Positions 10,691-21,942 of a DNA stretch of 64,000 nt are shown piece after piece. The notes below the pieces were generated by a model, which did no database searches, was not told the origin of the DNA, and saw nothing but the letters and a program-made list of their open reading frames with translations. The DNA is from Planococcus kocurii (GTDB lineage Bacteria; Bacillota; Bacilli; Bacillales_A; Planococcaceae), in NCBI RefSeq assembly GCF_001465835.2, contig NZ_CP013661.2, positions 744,001 to 808,000 on the forward strand, written 5' to 3'. Position numbers and translations under genes: made by a program. Each line of letters begins with the position of its first letter. Position 1 is the first letter of the stretch.

Positions 10691-10728
10691 AGTAAAAAAA
10701 ACGAGAGGAAATCATTCCGACTTCCTCC
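10691..10728 (-). terminator. terminator-like hairpin inside the ABC operon
   Basis: On the minus strand the stem GAGGAA/TTCCTC (with flanking G-T pairs) is followed by an eight-T run, between the binding-protein stop and the DppB start. It could partly terminate transcripts or protect the upstream 3' end, giving more binding protein than permease. Confidence 0.5.
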
Positions 10729-10738
10729 CTTGAATTGC

Positions 10739-12343
10739 CTACTCTAAATCTACTCCAGCCAACTTGTCAGAACCTGTTGGATGCGCTTTAAAATCAATTA
10801 CGTTTTTCCCACCAGCTAATAGCGGTGTGGAGTGTGCAAGTGGAACCCAAGGAGCATCATCATGGATGATTTCTTGAGCTTGCATGTATAATTCATTTCT
10901 CTTATCTTCCTCAACTTCTGATTGTGCTTGAATTAAGATATCGTGCAATTCCTGATTTTCATAGTACGTGTAATTGTTAGTACCAACATTGTCTTGGTCA
11001 AGTAATGCATACAAGAAGTTATCTGCATCGCCGTTATCGCCAGTCCATCCAAGTAAGAATGCATCAGCTTCTCCGTTTGCAGCTTTCTCTAGATAAGTAG
11101 CCCATTCAAATGACACGATTTTAGCAGTTACGCCAACGTCAGCCAAGTTCTTTTGAATCGCCTCAGCTACTTTTTGACCATCCGGCATATATGGACGGGG
11201 AACTGGCATTGCATAAAGTTCCATTTCAAATCCATCTGGAAGACCCGCTTCGGCTAATAATTCTTTTGCTTTTTCAGGGCTGTATTCGTAATCTTCAATA
11301 CTGTCGTTATATCCACTAATAACTGGTGGAATCGGGTTTTTCGCTACTTCTGCACGTCCTTCAAAAAATGCGTCTACAATCGCTTGTTTATCGATTGCAT
11401 GGTTGATCGCTTGGCGTACTTTTGGATCATCAAATGGTTCACGTGTTACAGTCATTCCAAGGTAGCCAACGTTCATAGATGGGCGTTCATACAATTGAAG
11501 ATCTGCATTTCCTTCAATTGTTTTACCATCAGACGGTGTAATGCCGTCTGCCAAATCAATTTCACCTGACAGTAAAGCGTTTAAACGAGCTGAGTTATCT
11601 GGAATCGCGCGGAATACCACTTGATCTAGTTTCGGCTCGCCATCTACCCAATAATCATCAAATTTTTCGATTGTAATTGTATCATTGCGTTTCCATTCAA
11701 CAAATTTGAATGGACCAGTTCCGACCGGATTGTCACCGAAAGAATCCCCTGCTTCTTCAAATGCAGTTGGCGATGCAATCGCGAACGGGCTCATTGCTAG
11801 GTTTTTAAGGAATGGTGCTTGTGGACGATTTAATGTGAAAACAACTTCATAATCGCCAGTTGCTTCAACAGATTTGATAACATGTCCTTCCTCATCACCA
11901 TAACCACCGAACATAGAACCGTAATATGGGAATTTCTCGCCGTCACCAGCTGCCCAACGTTCAAAGTTTTTCACAACAGCTTCTGCATTAAAATCAGTGC
12001 CATCATGGAATTTAACGCCTTCTTCTAATGTGAACGTATATGACAATCCATCTTCAGAAGGTTCCCATTTAGATGCTAACGCTCCTTCGATTTCTGTGTC
12101 CTGTTCACCAAAATTCACTAATGTATCAAAAATGTTTTTTGTAACTTTAAAAGATTCCCCATCTGTTACAGTAATTGGATCAAGTGACACCGAGTCGCCT
12201 CCGCGTCCAAAGATCAATTGCTTCTCTTCAGCAGAGCCACCTCCGTCTTCTTTTGAACCTTCATCAGAACTACAGCCATAAAGAGCTGTTGAAACTAACA
12301 AAAGCAATAAAAATGTCCACGACAAGAACTTTTTCTTCCCCAA
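10739..12343 (-). CDS. peptide-binding lipoprotein of ABC importer (SBP family 5)
   Basis: A 534-residue solute-binding lipoprotein. The signal peptide is LGKKKFLSWTFLLLLLVS with lipobox ALYGC (lipidated Cys near residue 23), then a Gly/Ser/Glu-rich linker. The SBP_bac_5 domain follows (EPSEDGLSYTFTLEEGVKFHDGT about 95-120, NPVGTGPF, AINHAIDKQAI). A TTG start at 12343 is proposed: CGGAGGGG lies 6 bases before it and it begins exactly at the signal peptide; an upstream ATG has no RBS. It sits in the middle of the operon between the ATPases and permeases. Dipeptides/oligopeptides are the likely ligands; not certain. Confidence 0.9.
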   Translation of the reverse strand: MGKKKFLSWTFLLLLLVSTALYGCSSDEGSKEDGGGSAEEKQLIFGRGGDSVSLDPITVTDGESFKVTKNIFDTLVNFGEQDTEIEGALASKWEPSEDGLSYTFTLEEGVKFHDGTDFNAEAVVKNFERWAAGDGEKFPYYGSMFGGYGDEEGHVIKSVEATGDYEVVFTLNRPQAPFLKNLAMSPFAIASPTAFEEAGDSFGDNPVGTGPFKFVEWKRNDTITIEKFDDYWVDGEPKLDQVVFRAIPDNSARLNALLSGEIDLADGITPSDGKTIEGNADLQLYERPSMNVGYLGMTVTREPFDDPKVRQAINHAIDKQAIVDAFFEGRAEVAKNPIPPVISGYNDSIEDYEYSPEKAKELLAEAGLPDGFEMELYAMPVPRPYMPDGQKVAEAIQKNLADVGVTAKIVSFEWATYLEKAANGEADAFLLGWTGDNGDADNFLYALLDQDNVGTNNYTYYENQELHDILIQAQSEVEEDKRNELYMQAQEIIHDDAPWVPLAHSTPLLAGGKNVIDFKAHPTGSDKLAGVDLE

Positions 12344-12372
12344 ATTAACCCCTCCGTTTTTTCTATTTATTA

Positions 12373-13356
12373 TCATTGCGGCCTGGATTCTTCGTAAAGA
12401 TGACAGGCAACAGAATGACCTTTTTCAACTTCCGCAAAAATCGGTACGACTTGTGAGCAAATGTCCATTTTGAACGGACAGCGCGTATGAAATCTACAGC
12501 CACTTGGCGGATTTGCTGGACTTGGAACATCTCCAGTAATAACGACTTCTTCCCGGACAAATGCGGGATCTGGTACCGGTACTGCAGCCAATAGAGCTTG
12601 CGTATACGGATGCAATGGTTTTTCGTATAAATCTTCAGTATTGGCAAGTTCCGCCATTTGCCCGAGATACATAACACCTACGCGGTCACTAATATGGCGA
12701 ACTACTCCTAAATCATGAGCAATAAAAATATAAGTCAGCTTCAGCTCTTTTTGTAGATCTTGCATCAAGTTTAATACTTGTGCTTGAATTGATACGTCAA
12801 GTGCCGAAACGGGTTCATCTGCAATAATCAGTTTTGGATTTGTCATTAAGGCGCGTGCAATCCCGATGCGTTGCCTTTGACCACCACTAAATTGATGCGG
12901 ATAACGTTTAGCGTGGTAACTACTCAATCCGACAATTTCCAAAAATTCGTGCACTTTTCTTTTCCGTTCTTTTGGATCGCCTATATTATGAACATTAAGC
13001 GGTTCCATTAAAATCTTCTCAATGGTATGACGTGGATTTAATGAAGCGTAGGGATCTTGAAAGACCATTTGAATATCGCGACGGGCTTTGCGCATGTCGT
13101 GATTTGATAAACTGGTCAATTCCTGTCCATCAAATGTCACAGTGCCTTCTGTTGGTTCCAAAAGACGCATCAACATGCGACCTGTTGTGGACTTTCCACA
13201 ACCTGATTCACCAACGATTCCCAGTGTCTCCCCTTCTTGAACTGTAAACGACACATCATCTACAGCTTTTACATGATTGCTAACTTTCCCTAAAATTCCC
13301 GATTTAATCGGGAAATACTTTTTTAATCCTTCAACTTTTAACAACGGTTCTGTCAT
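12373..13356 (-). CDS. peptide ABC transporter ATP-binding protein (DppF/OppF)
   Basis: A 327-residue ABC ATPase. Walker A is [11 protein letters not shown] near residue 48, the Q-loop is in [13 protein letters not shown], the signature is [15 protein letters not shown], Walker B is [13 protein letters not shown], and the switch His is in [11 protein letters not shown]. The C-terminal oligopeptide extension has four cysteines ([14 protein letters not shown] and CHLYEE) that in the DppF/OppF family bind an iron-sulphur cluster or zinc. AGGAGG precedes the ATG. It overlaps the upstream ATPase gene by 26 bases, indicating translational coupling. Confidence 0.93.
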   Translation of the reverse strand: MTEPLLKVEGLKKYFPIKSGILGKVSNHVKAVDDVSFTVQEGETLGIVGESGCGKSTTGRMLMRLLEPTEGTVTFDGQELTSLSNHDMRKARRDIQMVFQDPYASLNPRHTIEKILMEPLNVHNIGDPKERKRKVHEFLEIVGLSSYHAKRYPHQFSGGQRQRIGIARALMTNPKLIIADEPVSALDVSIQAQVLNLMQDLQKELKLTYIFIAHDLGVVRHISDRVGVMYLGQMAELANTEDLYEKPLHPYTQALLAAVPVPDPAFVREEVVITGDVPSPANPPSGCRFHTRCPFKMDICSQVVPIFAEVEKGHSVACHLYEESRPQ

Positions 13357-14350
13357 GAGACTGTACCTCCTTCGGATCGAATAGGAAACAGCGTGTTTGA
13401 TGATCTTCCGCTGTTTGGTACAGCTCTGGATTTTCTACGGTGCAGCGATCAAAAGCAAATTCACAACGTGCTGCGAATTTGCAGCCTGTTTTTATCGCTC
13501 CCGGTTTGGGAACGTTCCCAGGAATCGAATACAATCGCTCTTTTTTAAAACGCATATCTGGAACTGATTCAAGTAAGCCTTTTGTGTAGGGATGTTGTGG
13601 GTCGTTAAAAATCGTGTGGACCGGACCTTCTTCGACTACTTTTCCGGCATACATAACGACTACCCGCTCACAAGTTTCAGCTACTACACCTAAATCATGA
13701 GTAATTAATAGCACTGCTGTATTTAACCGTTCGTTAAGATTTTTGATCAATTTCAGAATTTGAGACTGAATCGTTACGTCAAGCGCTGTTGTCGGTTCGT
13801 CTGCAATCAATACTTTCGGATCACATAACAAAGCCATTGCAATCATGACTCGTTGACGCATTCCGCCTGATAATTGATGTGGATATTCTTTCATCAACCC
13901 TTCAGGTCGAGGCAAGCCTACCAAATTCATCATTTCAATTGCTCTTTCTTGCACCTGTTTTTTTGACCAATCTTTTTTATGAATTTTAATCGCTTCACGA
14001 AGCTGATTGCCAATTGTAAACAACGGGTTTAACGACGTCATCGGTTCCTGAAAAATCATTGCGATATCATTTCCTCGGATTCCTCGCATTTCTTTCTCGG
14101 ATAATTTCGTTAAATCTTTATCCTGAAATAAAATTTCGCCGTTCGTAATTTTCCCAGGAGGACTTGGAACTAATCCCATTATGGAAAGTGACGTCACACT
14201 TTTACCACATCCGGATTCCCCAACAATTCCAAGCACTTCCCCTTCTCGTATATGAAAATCTACATTATCTACTGCTGGTATCTCTCCATCGTCTGTGAAA
14301 AAGGTTGTTTGTAATCCTTTAACGTCTAAGATGGTTTTGCGTTCATTCAT
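13331..14350 (-). CDS. peptide ABC transporter ATP-binding protein (DppD/OppD)
   Basis: A 339-residue ABC ATPase, first gene of the importer operon. Walker A is [11 protein letters not shown] near residue 38. IFQEPMTSLNPLFTIG is the typical DppD Q-loop, with signature LSGGMRQRVMIAMAL, Walker B VLIADEPTTALD and H-loop LITHDLGVVAE. The C-terminal Cys cluster is CKFAARCEFAFDRC. The ATG at 14350 follows GGGGGAG; the longer frame adds seven residues without an RBS. A clear promoter lies 50-80 bases upstream. It works as a heterodimer with the DppF-like ATPase. Confidence 0.93.
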   Translation of the reverse strand: MNERKTILDVKGLQTTFFTDDGEIPAVDNVDFHIREGEVLGIVGESGCGKSVTSLSIMGLVPSPPGKITNGEILFQDKDLTKLSEKEMRGIRGNDIAMIFQEPMTSLNPLFTIGNQLREAIKIHKKDWSKKQVQERAIEMMNLVGLPRPEGLMKEYPHQLSGGMRQRVMIAMALLCDPKVLIADEPTTALDVTIQSQILKLIKNLNERLNTAVLLITHDLGVVAETCERVVVMYAGKVVEEGPVHTIFNDPQHPYTKGLLESVPDMRFKKERLYSIPGNVPKPGAIKTGCKFAARCEFAFDRCTVENPELYQTAEDHQTRCFLFDPKEVQSHDRTVVKS

Positions 14351-14400
14351 GATGCTCCCCCTTTTACACAAAAATGATTCAGAACATTCTCCTTCTTTTA

Positions 14401-14428
14401 ATTATACGTAATATTATTATTAATGCAA
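14401..14428 (-). promoter_or_regulatory. promoter of the peptide ABC operon
   Basis: On the minus strand a -35 TTGCAT (14423-14428) and a consensus -10 TATAAT (14401-14406) are spaced by 16 bases. They lie about 50 bases upstream of the first gene. Confidence 0.65.
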
Positions 14429-14465
14429 TATCTTATTTGTATTTGCTGGAAGTCGAAGACATCAC

Positions 14466-14496
14466 AAAAGAGCCTCCAAAATAATGGAGGCTCTTC
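14466..14496 (-). terminator. terminator downstream of the ABC exporter gene
   Basis: The stem GAGCCTCC/GGAGGCTC with an AT loop is followed by TTTTG on the minus strand, just after the gene ending at 14504. Confidence 0.8.
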
Positions 14497-14503
14497 GTGT
14501 CAA

Positions 14504-16258
14504 TCAATTAAAATGTTGAACTTGGAATAAGTTGTAATATACTCCTTGCTGTTTCATCAGTTCTGCATGCGTACCATTTTCAGCAAGTTTACCATGATCG
14601 ATGACCAAAATTTGGTCTGCATGAGTAATTGTTGAAAGGCGATGTGCAACAATTAAGGTTGTGCGGTCATGTGCCAAACGTTCTAGTGAATCTTGAATCA
14701 ATGCTTCACTTTCAAGGTCTAGTGCTGAAGTGGCTTCATCTAAAATAAGAATCGGTGGATTTTTCAAGAAGACACGTGCAATCGCGACACGTTGTTTTTG
14801 TCCACCCGATAATTTCACTCCGCGTTCTCCAACTTTAGTGTCGTAGCCTTCAGGCAGCTGCGAAATAAATTCATCTGCATTGGCAGCTTTGGCTGCTGCA
14901 ATTACTTCTTCGTCTGTTGCCTCTGGTTTGCCCATCAGGATATTTGCTTTTACCGAATCGCTAAAGAGAATAGAATCCTGTAGCACTAATCCAATCTGAT
15001 CACGTAACGTATGAGTCGTGACGTCGCGCAAATCGTGACCATCCATGAAGATCCCACCACTCGTAACATCGTAGAATCTCGGAATCAAGGAGACAATCGT
15101 AGATTTTCCACCACCGCTCATTCCAACAAATGCGACAGTCTCTCCAGGTTTCACTGTAAAGTTCAAATTAGATAATACGTTATTTCCACCATCGTTGTAA
15201 TGGAAAGAAACGTCTCGGAATTCCAATTTGCCGTCAACCACTGTTAAATTATGTGCTTGTTCTTTATCAGTCACGTCGTAGTCTTCATCGATCAATTCGA
15301 AAACACGATCCATAGAAGCTAGTGACTGCACCAAAGTCGTTGAAGAATTGACTAAGCGGCGAAGTGGACTATAAAGTCGTTCAATATAAGCAATAAACGC
15401 TACCATTGTCCCGAGTGTTAAATTGCCTTCAATTACTTGATAACCGGCGTAGCCGATAACCAATAGCGGAGCAACATCCGTAATCGTATTGACTACAGCG
15501 AATGCTTTAGCATTCCATTTCGTATGATCAATAGCTTTTTCTAGAAATTGATTATTGGTATCGTTGAAAATTTTCTGCTCGTGCTTTTCGAGTGCAAAAC
15601 TTTTAATGATACTCATTCCTTGAACACGTTCATGTAAATAGCTTTGAACATTAGCTAAAGCCTGAGAACGTCCACGCGTCAAGTCGCGCAAACGACCAAA
15701 GAAATATTTGACGCTGAAGGCATAGAACGGAAATGCCAGTAATGCAACAATAGTTAACGAAACGTCCATAGAAAGCATGATCGCAATGGCGATGAGAATC
15801 GTTGCCAGATCCAGCCACACGTTCATTAAGCCAATCATGACAAAGTTTTTGGTTTGCTCAACGTCGTTAATGATGCGTGAGATAATTTCACCCGCTCGTG
15901 TGTTCGCGTAATAGCGCAGGCTTAACCGTTGCAAATGGCCATATAAATAGCCACGGATATCATAAAGAATCTTATTGCTGACATACTGCGCGTAATATTG
16001 ACGGTAATATTCAATGGGTGGACGCAATAAGAAAAAGACGATTGCGGTTCCGCCAAGCCATAAATATAGCTGGTTCAACTTTTCGGCATTAGACAATGCA
16101 TCCGCTCCAATAATGTCGTCAATGACGATTTTGATTAGTAGCGGAATAAAAAGTGGGATGGCAAATTTGAATATCCCAATGACAATTGTTAACGCAATCT
16201 GCCAATAATACGGTTTGACAAACTGCATATAGCGTTTCACACTACTCAAATTTCTCAC
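14504..16258 (-). CDS. ygaD: ABC exporter, fused membrane and ATPase domains (YgaD family)
   Basis: A 584-residue half-transporter of the MsbA/lipid-multidrug exporter type, acting as a dimer in the membrane. The six-helix transmembrane domain covers about residues 1-310. The ATPase domain has Walker [10 protein letters not shown] (about 378), Q-loop [13 protein letters not shown], signature [16 protein letters not shown], Walker [14 protein letters not shown] and H-loop VAHRLSTI. It lies next to the DUF402 gene in the same order as B. subtilis ygaD-ygaC. The substrate is unknown. Confidence 0.92.
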   Translation of the reverse strand: MRNLSSVKRYMQFVKPYYWQIALTIVIGIFKFAIPLFIPLLIKIVIDDIIGADALSNAEKLNQLYLWLGGTAIVFFLLRPPIEYYRQYYAQYVSNKILYDIRGYLYGHLQRLSLRYYANTRAGEIISRIINDVEQTKNFVMIGLMNVWLDLATILIAIAIMLSMDVSLTIVALLAFPFYAFSVKYFFGRLRDLTRGRSQALANVQSYLHERVQGMSIIKSFALEKHEQKIFNDTNNQFLEKAIDHTKWNAKAFAVVNTITDVAPLLVIGYAGYQVIEGNLTLGTMVAFIAYIERLYSPLRRLVNSSTTLVQSLASMDRVFELIDEDYDVTDKEQAHNLTVVDGKLEFRDVSFHYNDGGNNVLSNLNFTVKPGETVAFVGMSGGGKSTIVSLIPRFYDVTSGGIFMDGHDLRDVTTHTLRDQIGLVLQDSILFSDSVKANILMGKPEATDEEVIAAAKAANADEFISQLPEGYDTKVGERGVKLSGGQKQRVAIARVFLKNPPILILDEATSALDLESEALIQDSLERLAHDRTTLIVAHRLSTITHADQILVIDHGKLAENGTHAELMKQQGVYYNLFQVQHFN

Positions 16259-16274
16259 TCCATTCTATTCAAAA

Positions 16275-16308
16275 CGAAAAACCTGTTGGCAAGCAACAGG
16301 TTTTCATT
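16275..16308 (-). terminator. terminator downstream of ygaC
   Basis: The stem AACCTGTTG/CAACAGGTT is flanked by AAAAA and TTTTC and sits directly after the ygaC stop on the minus strand. Confidence 0.75.
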
Positions 16309-16854
16309 TTAATCACGAATCCGATTTTGTCTATGAAATTCATAGCGATTCGTCCATACTTCGATAAAGTCCTGGGCAAATGGTCCTCTGCGCTGTTTGA
16401 TCCAGCCAATCAGTTTTTCAACATTTCGATGAAGAATTTGATCGATCACATCAGGATAACCCATTTGTCGCTTATGGTCTTCATATTCGTCTTCATCCAA
16501 CAGCGTGTAAGACATGTCTGGAAACACTTTGACGTCTAAGTCATAATCGATGTATTTCAACGAGCCATTATTATAAACGAATGGAGAACTGACATTGCAA
16601 TAATAATAAACACCGTCGTCTCGGAGCATACAGATGATGTTAAACCAATGTTCTGCATGAAAATAGCAGATTGATGGTTCGCGCGTCAACCAAGTTCGGC
16701 CATCAGATTCTGTCACTAGCGTCCGTTCATTTGCACCAATTACAATATTATTCGTACCTTTCAGTACAGTTGTTTCCTGCCAGACACGGTGGATTCGGCC
16801 GTTGTGCTTGTAACTGTGGATTTGGATTGTTTCACCCTCCGCAGGAATCGCCAT
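16309..16854 (-). CDS. ygaC: DUF402 nucleoside di/triphosphatase (YgaC/Ntdp)
   Basis: A 181-residue DUF402 protein. Members such as the S. aureus and B. subtilis homologues hydrolyse nucleoside tri- and diphosphates with divalent cations. Conserved family blocks are visible: HNGRIHRVW (about 16), the Arg/Tyr-rich [10 protein letters not shown] (about 88), [12 protein letters not shown] (about 102) and [11 protein letters not shown] (about 118). These carry the acidic residues that bind metal and phosphate. The ATG is preceded by AAGGTGGG. Gene order ygaC-ygaD is as in B. subtilis. Confidence 0.9.
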   Translation of the reverse strand: MAIPAEGETIQIHSYKHNGRIHRVWQETTVLKGTNNIVIGANERTLVTESDGRTWLTREPSICYFHAEHWFNIICMLRDDGVYYYCNVSSPFVYNNGSLKYIDYDLDVKVFPDMSYTLLDEDEYEDHKRQMGYPDVIDQILHRNVEKLIGWIKQRRGPFAQDFIEVWTNRYEFHRQNRIRD

Positions 16855-16957
16855 GTACTATCCCACCTTCTTGTCTAAGCCATTATTTATCTGCTATTTC
16901 AGTATTATATCAACCAATTCTGAAAACATACAGCAATAAGGCATAAGGACCAAAGGA

Positions 16958-18771
<1,814 letters not shown>

Positions 18772-18902
18772 GGTTATTTCCTCCGTTCAGCTTGATTATT
18801 CGAATCCTTTTCCGGGTATATATGACAATGAGGAATCTGTTTATTTTAACAAAAAAATTTAGTTTTTCATAAACATAACTTCTCTAGAGAGGAGATGAGA
18901 CA

Positions 18903-19883
18903 ATGGATACAGGTACTCATATTGTCATGGGTATCGCCCTTGGTGGCCTCGCAATGGCCGATCCCGTCGTCGCCAGTCACCCCGTTACCATGACCGCTGT
19001 TATTTCTGGTGTTATTATTGGCTCGTTAGCGCCAGATGTTGATACTGTTTTAAAATTGCGAGATAACGCTGTTTATATTCGCCACCATAGAGGTGCAACT
19101 CATTCGATTCCGGCAGTATTGTTATGGCCATTGCTTATAGCAGGTGCGATTTCTCTGATTTTTCCAGAAGCTAATCTACTGCATTTATGGCTTTGGTCTT
19201 TCTTGGCTGTCTTTATCCATGTGTTCGTCGATATTTTCAACTCGTATGGTACACAAGCCTTAAGGCCAATCTCTAACCGCTGGATTGCGCTTGGTGTCAT
19301 TAACACCTTCGATCCGATTATTTTTGGTGCACACGTGTTGGCTTTAACGATATGGGCATTTGGCGCTGATCCTGTTTGGACCATTAGCATCCTGTATATT
19401 ACCTTATTCTTCTACTATCTTGCACGTTTTGCGCTACAAGCCGCAATTAAAAAAGCCGTTCTCAACACCATCCCAGGTGCTTCTGCCGTTTTTGTGGCAC
19501 CGACGATGCGTTTTTTTCACTGGCGTATTGCTGCCGACACTGAACGTCACCATTATGTCGGCCGTGCATATGGGCGAACAATCAACATCTACGATAAATT
19601 TATGAAAAAAGAAATGCCTGAAAATAACTTGATTCAAGCAGCAATGAAAGACAAAAACATAGCTGCATTCATTTCGTTTTCTCCATTGTACCGTTGGGAA
19701 ATCAACGAGTACGGCGACATTTTCGAAGTGCGATTGATTGACCTGCGCTATCGCAGCAATGATTATTATCCATTTGTTGCTGTAGCTCATTTGGACAAAG
19801 AATGTAAAATTATCAATTCGTATACGGGCTGGATTTTTAGCGAAGACAAGTTAAGAAAAAAACTAGATTTTAGCCATAACTAG
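18903..19883 (+). CDS. yfhP: YfhP family membrane-bound metal-dependent hydrolase
   Basis: A 326-residue protein of the YdjM/DUF457 membrane-bound metal-dependent hydrolase family. The N-terminus MDTGTHIVMGIALGG carries the family His, followed by PDVDTVLK and RHHRGATHS (about 62-70), further putative metal ligands. Four to five hydrophobic helices occupy residues 5-195; a soluble C-terminal domain follows. GGAG lies 8 bases before the ATG. It is divergent from mutY, as in B. subtilis yfhP-yfhQ. B. subtilis YfhP is reported as a regulator of yfhQ and neighbours, but the enzymatic role is unproven. Confidence 0.85.
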   Translation: MDTGTHIVMGIALGGLAMADPVVASHPVTMTAVISGVIIGSLAPDVDTVLKLRDNAVYIRHHRGATHSIPAVLLWPLLIAGAISLIFPEANLLHLWLWSFLAVFIHVFVDIFNSYGTQALRPISNRWIALGVINTFDPIIFGAHVLALTIWAFGADPVWTISILYITLFFYYLARFALQAAIKKAVLNTIPGASAVFVAPTMRFFHWRIAADTERHHYVGRAYGRTINIYDKFMKKEMPENNLIQAAMKDKNIAAFISFSPLYRWEINEYGDIFEVRLIDLRYRSNDYYPFVAVAHLDKECKIINSYTGWIFSEDKLRKKLDFSHN

Positions 19884-19919
19884 AAAACGCGCACCCTAGG
19901 GTGCGCGTTTTCTTTTTTA
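19883..19919 (+). terminator. terminator of yfhP
   Basis: The GC-rich perfect stem AAAACGCGCACCC/GGGTGCGCGTTTT is followed by CTTTTTT. It lies right after the yfhP stop and before the repeat array. Confidence 0.9.
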
Positions 19920-19959
19920 TGCTTACAACAAAAAACTTTCAGAAATGTACCGATTTGCG

Positions 19960-20452
19960 CTTTTCTTTGTCTAGGCTCCTGCGCCCAACACCTTGGGTCA
20001 TAAGTCATCCCGGCTGTGCGGCCAAATGCGCCGCTCTGCCAGTCTGTCTTATGCCTGTCGGTGCTACACGGGCGCTTGCGCTTTTCTTTGTCCAGACTCC
20101 AGCGCCCAGATCCTCGGGTCATAAGTCACTCCGGCTGTGTGACAAAGAACGCCACTCCGCCAGCGCGTCTTATGCCCGTCGAATCTACACGGGCGCTTGC
20201 GCTTTTCTTTGTCCAGACTCCAGCGCCCAGATCCTCGGGTCATAAGTCACTCCGGCTGTGTGGCAAAGAACGCCACTCCGCCAGCGCGTCTTATGCCCGT
20301 CGAATCTACACGGGCGCTTGCGCTTTTCTTTGTCCAGACTCCAGCGCCCAGATCCTCGGGTCATAAGTCACTCCGGCTGTGTGGCAAAGAACGCCACTCC
20401 GCCAGCGCGTCTTATGCCCGTCGAATCTACACGGGCGCTTGCGCTTTTCTTT
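19960..20452. repeat. tandem array A: four 121-bp structured repeats
   Basis: The block CTTTTCTTTG recurs at 19960, 20081, 20202 and 20323, with a final partial copy at 20444: an exact 121-base period. Units 2-4 are almost identical; unit 1 is diverged. Each unit can fold into one long hairpin with four stems: AGCGCCC/GGGCGCT outermost, then AGAT/ATCT, GGG-CATAAG/CTTATG-CCC, and an apical GTGGC/GCCAC. Unit 1 replaces the apical stem with GCGGC/GCCGC, and CACC/GGTG replaces the second stem, preserving pairing. The array ends one base after the yfhJ stop codon. Open frames across it are repeat artefacts. It fills the gene-free stretch 19884-20451. Confidence 0.95.
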
Positions 20453-20703
20453 TAGTCGTTTAAAAGATGTGCATATTTCGGATTCGTTCCGGCAAATTCA
20501 TGAATTTTGTCGCCATAGCTGTCGATCCACTGTCGCATGACTTTTTCAACTACTGCGGTCCCTTGGTAATCGTATCCTGCTTTGGCGTAAGACGATTCAA
20601 AGTCAGATGCTAGTAGTTCAACCCATGTCCGTGCTTTCTCTTCTGTAAGATTCGGATTTTTTTCCTGTAACTCAATTGTTAGTTGATCGATAATTTCTTT
20701 CAT
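20452..20703 (-). CDS. yfhJ: YfhJ family (WVELL) small protein
   Basis: An 83-residue acidic helical protein containing the family hallmark WVELL (about residues 27-31, in ARTWVELLASDFE). No signal peptide or membrane helix is seen. It follows yfhH by 3 bases on the same strand, as in B. subtilis yfhH-yfhJ, suggesting one transcript with recX. Its stop codon lies immediately beside the last copy of array A. Function unknown. Confidence 0.85.
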   Translation of the reverse strand: MKEIIDQLTIELQEKNPNLTEEKARTWVELLASDFESSYAKAGYDYQGTAVVEKVMRQWIDSYGDKIHEFAGTNPKYAHLLND

Positions 20704-20706
20704 CTT

Positions 20707-21039
20707 TTACTTCCCTTCTTTCAATGGACGCAGCATCGAAATAGGCAGCGCCTCTGTAAATTTTTCTCCACCCATTCGGTAACCCCAAGCAAAACGACCT
20801 TTTAAATAATCGATTTGAAAATAGACATTTGGGTCTCCTTCAATGCGGTATATCTCGCCTTGTTTAAAATCAGCGGGATTCAGCATATAAGCTGCTGCCA
20901 TCATGGCTTTTCGCTCGAGTACTGCGAATTCATTGACGATGCCTAGTTGCTCAGCTTTTCTAGCTTTTTCTTTTAAGTTAGCAATTTCTCCGCGAAGTTC
21001 ATGCTCTGTCATGTCACTGTATGGTTTTTTCTCAGTCAT
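20707..21039 (-). CDS. yfhH: YfhH family protein (DUF1811)
   Basis: A 110-residue cytoplasmic protein of the YfhH/DUF1811 family: an N-terminal coiled helical part (YSDMTEHELRGEIANLKEKARKAEQLG by position about 7-33) and a C-terminal SH3-like barrel with the GEIYRIEGDPNVYFQIDYLKG segment. The ATG at 21039 (AAGGAG 7 bases upstream) was chosen over a TTG two codons earlier. It overlaps the recX end by 8 bases, implying translational coupling. The role of the family is not known. Confidence 0.88.
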   Translation of the reverse strand: MTEKKPYSDMTEHELRGEIANLKEKARKAEQLGIVNEFAVLERKAMMAAAYMLNPADFKQGEIYRIEGDPNVYFQIDYLKGRFAWGYRMGGEKFTEALPISMLRPLKEGK

Positions 21040-21838
21040 CTTCAAGCTCCTTCTTATCTAGATAGTCGTTGATTACTTCACTTGGAAATCCCTTTTGGTA
21101 AAGTCCTTGCTTAACTTTCGATTTCAAATCATAGCCGGACAGTTTTGAACTCTGCTTGCGCCATAACTTATCGCCTTGTTCTGCGACAATTTCCAACCAC
21201 TGATCATCATTTTTCTCAAGGTCAAGTTCTTCAATTGCTAGTTTAATCAACGAATAGTTATAGCCTTTTCTCATCAGGGTGTCATTAATTTTTTGATGGA
21301 TTTGGCTTGGCGTTTTCATCTTTTCTTTAAGTGCAATTTTCTCTGCAAGGCCTTTGGCAATTTCCAATTGCTCTTCTTCGGAATAGGAATCTAAGACGTC
21401 TTTTTGCATCTGTTTATCAATCCCTCTCTTTTGCATATCTTGCTGGATTGCGCGCGGACCTTTTTTTCCTGATTTGATTTGGGTTCTCATCAGCGCTTCT
21501 GAAAATTGTTGATCATCTAAAAAACTATGGACATATAGTTTCTTAATCGCTTCATCTATTACGGCATCTCCGTATTCTTTTTCTTTTAACTTTTGGCGTA
21601 CTTCTCCTTCGCTTCGCATACGGAAGCCAAGGTAATAAAGAGCTTTATTATAGGCTTTTCGGACTTCGTCTTCGAAGTTAACTTCTTCGATGGTCCATTG
21701 GTCCAGCTCTTTGCCTTTTGTCAGCTGATACCTAATAAGCACCGCCTCATCCACGCTAAAAGCATATTTATCTTCGAAAAAGATATTATACCTTTCAGGG
21801 TTTTTCTTTCCCTGTGTGATTTTTGAAATAATCGGCAT
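21032..21838 (-). CDS. recX: recombination regulator RecX
   Basis: A 268-residue RecX, the modulator of RecA filaments. It has the repeated three-helix modules of the family: KAYNKALYYLGFRMRSEGEVRQKL (about 60-83), VIDEAIKKLYVHSFLDDQQFSEALMRTQ, then KKGPRAIQQDMQKRGI (about 125-140), and two more modules toward the C-terminus. Bacillales RecX are longer (about 260-270) than proteobacterial ones (about 150), and this length fits. It heads the recX-yfhH-yfhJ cluster, divergent from yfhF. No LexA box was recognised. Confidence 0.93.
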   Translation of the reverse strand: MPIISKITQGKKNPERYNIFFEDKYAFSVDEAVLIRYQLTKGKELDQWTIEEVNFEDEVRKAYNKALYYLGFRMRSEGEVRQKLKEKEYGDAVIDEAIKKLYVHSFLDDQQFSEALMRTQIKSGKKGPRAIQQDMQKRGIDKQMQKDVLDSYSEEEQLEIAKGLAEKIALKEKMKTPSQIHQKINDTLMRKGYNYSLIKLAIEELDLEKNDDQWLEIVAEQGDKLWRKQSSKLSGYDLKSKVKQGLYQKGFPSEVINDYLDKKELEDD

Positions 21839-21942
21839 TTACCGGCACCTCTCTTCTCCTTATATTATACACCTTCAGGACAAAAAATGGCATAGCTTAG
21901 AGCCATTAAGGGTATGCTAACAAGAAACAGGAGGAGATGGAA

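Noticed and set aside
19901-20463. Overlapping frames with repeated segments in array A
   Set aside because: The 121-base period is not a multiple of three, so every copy shifts frame; no RBS or start is conserved.
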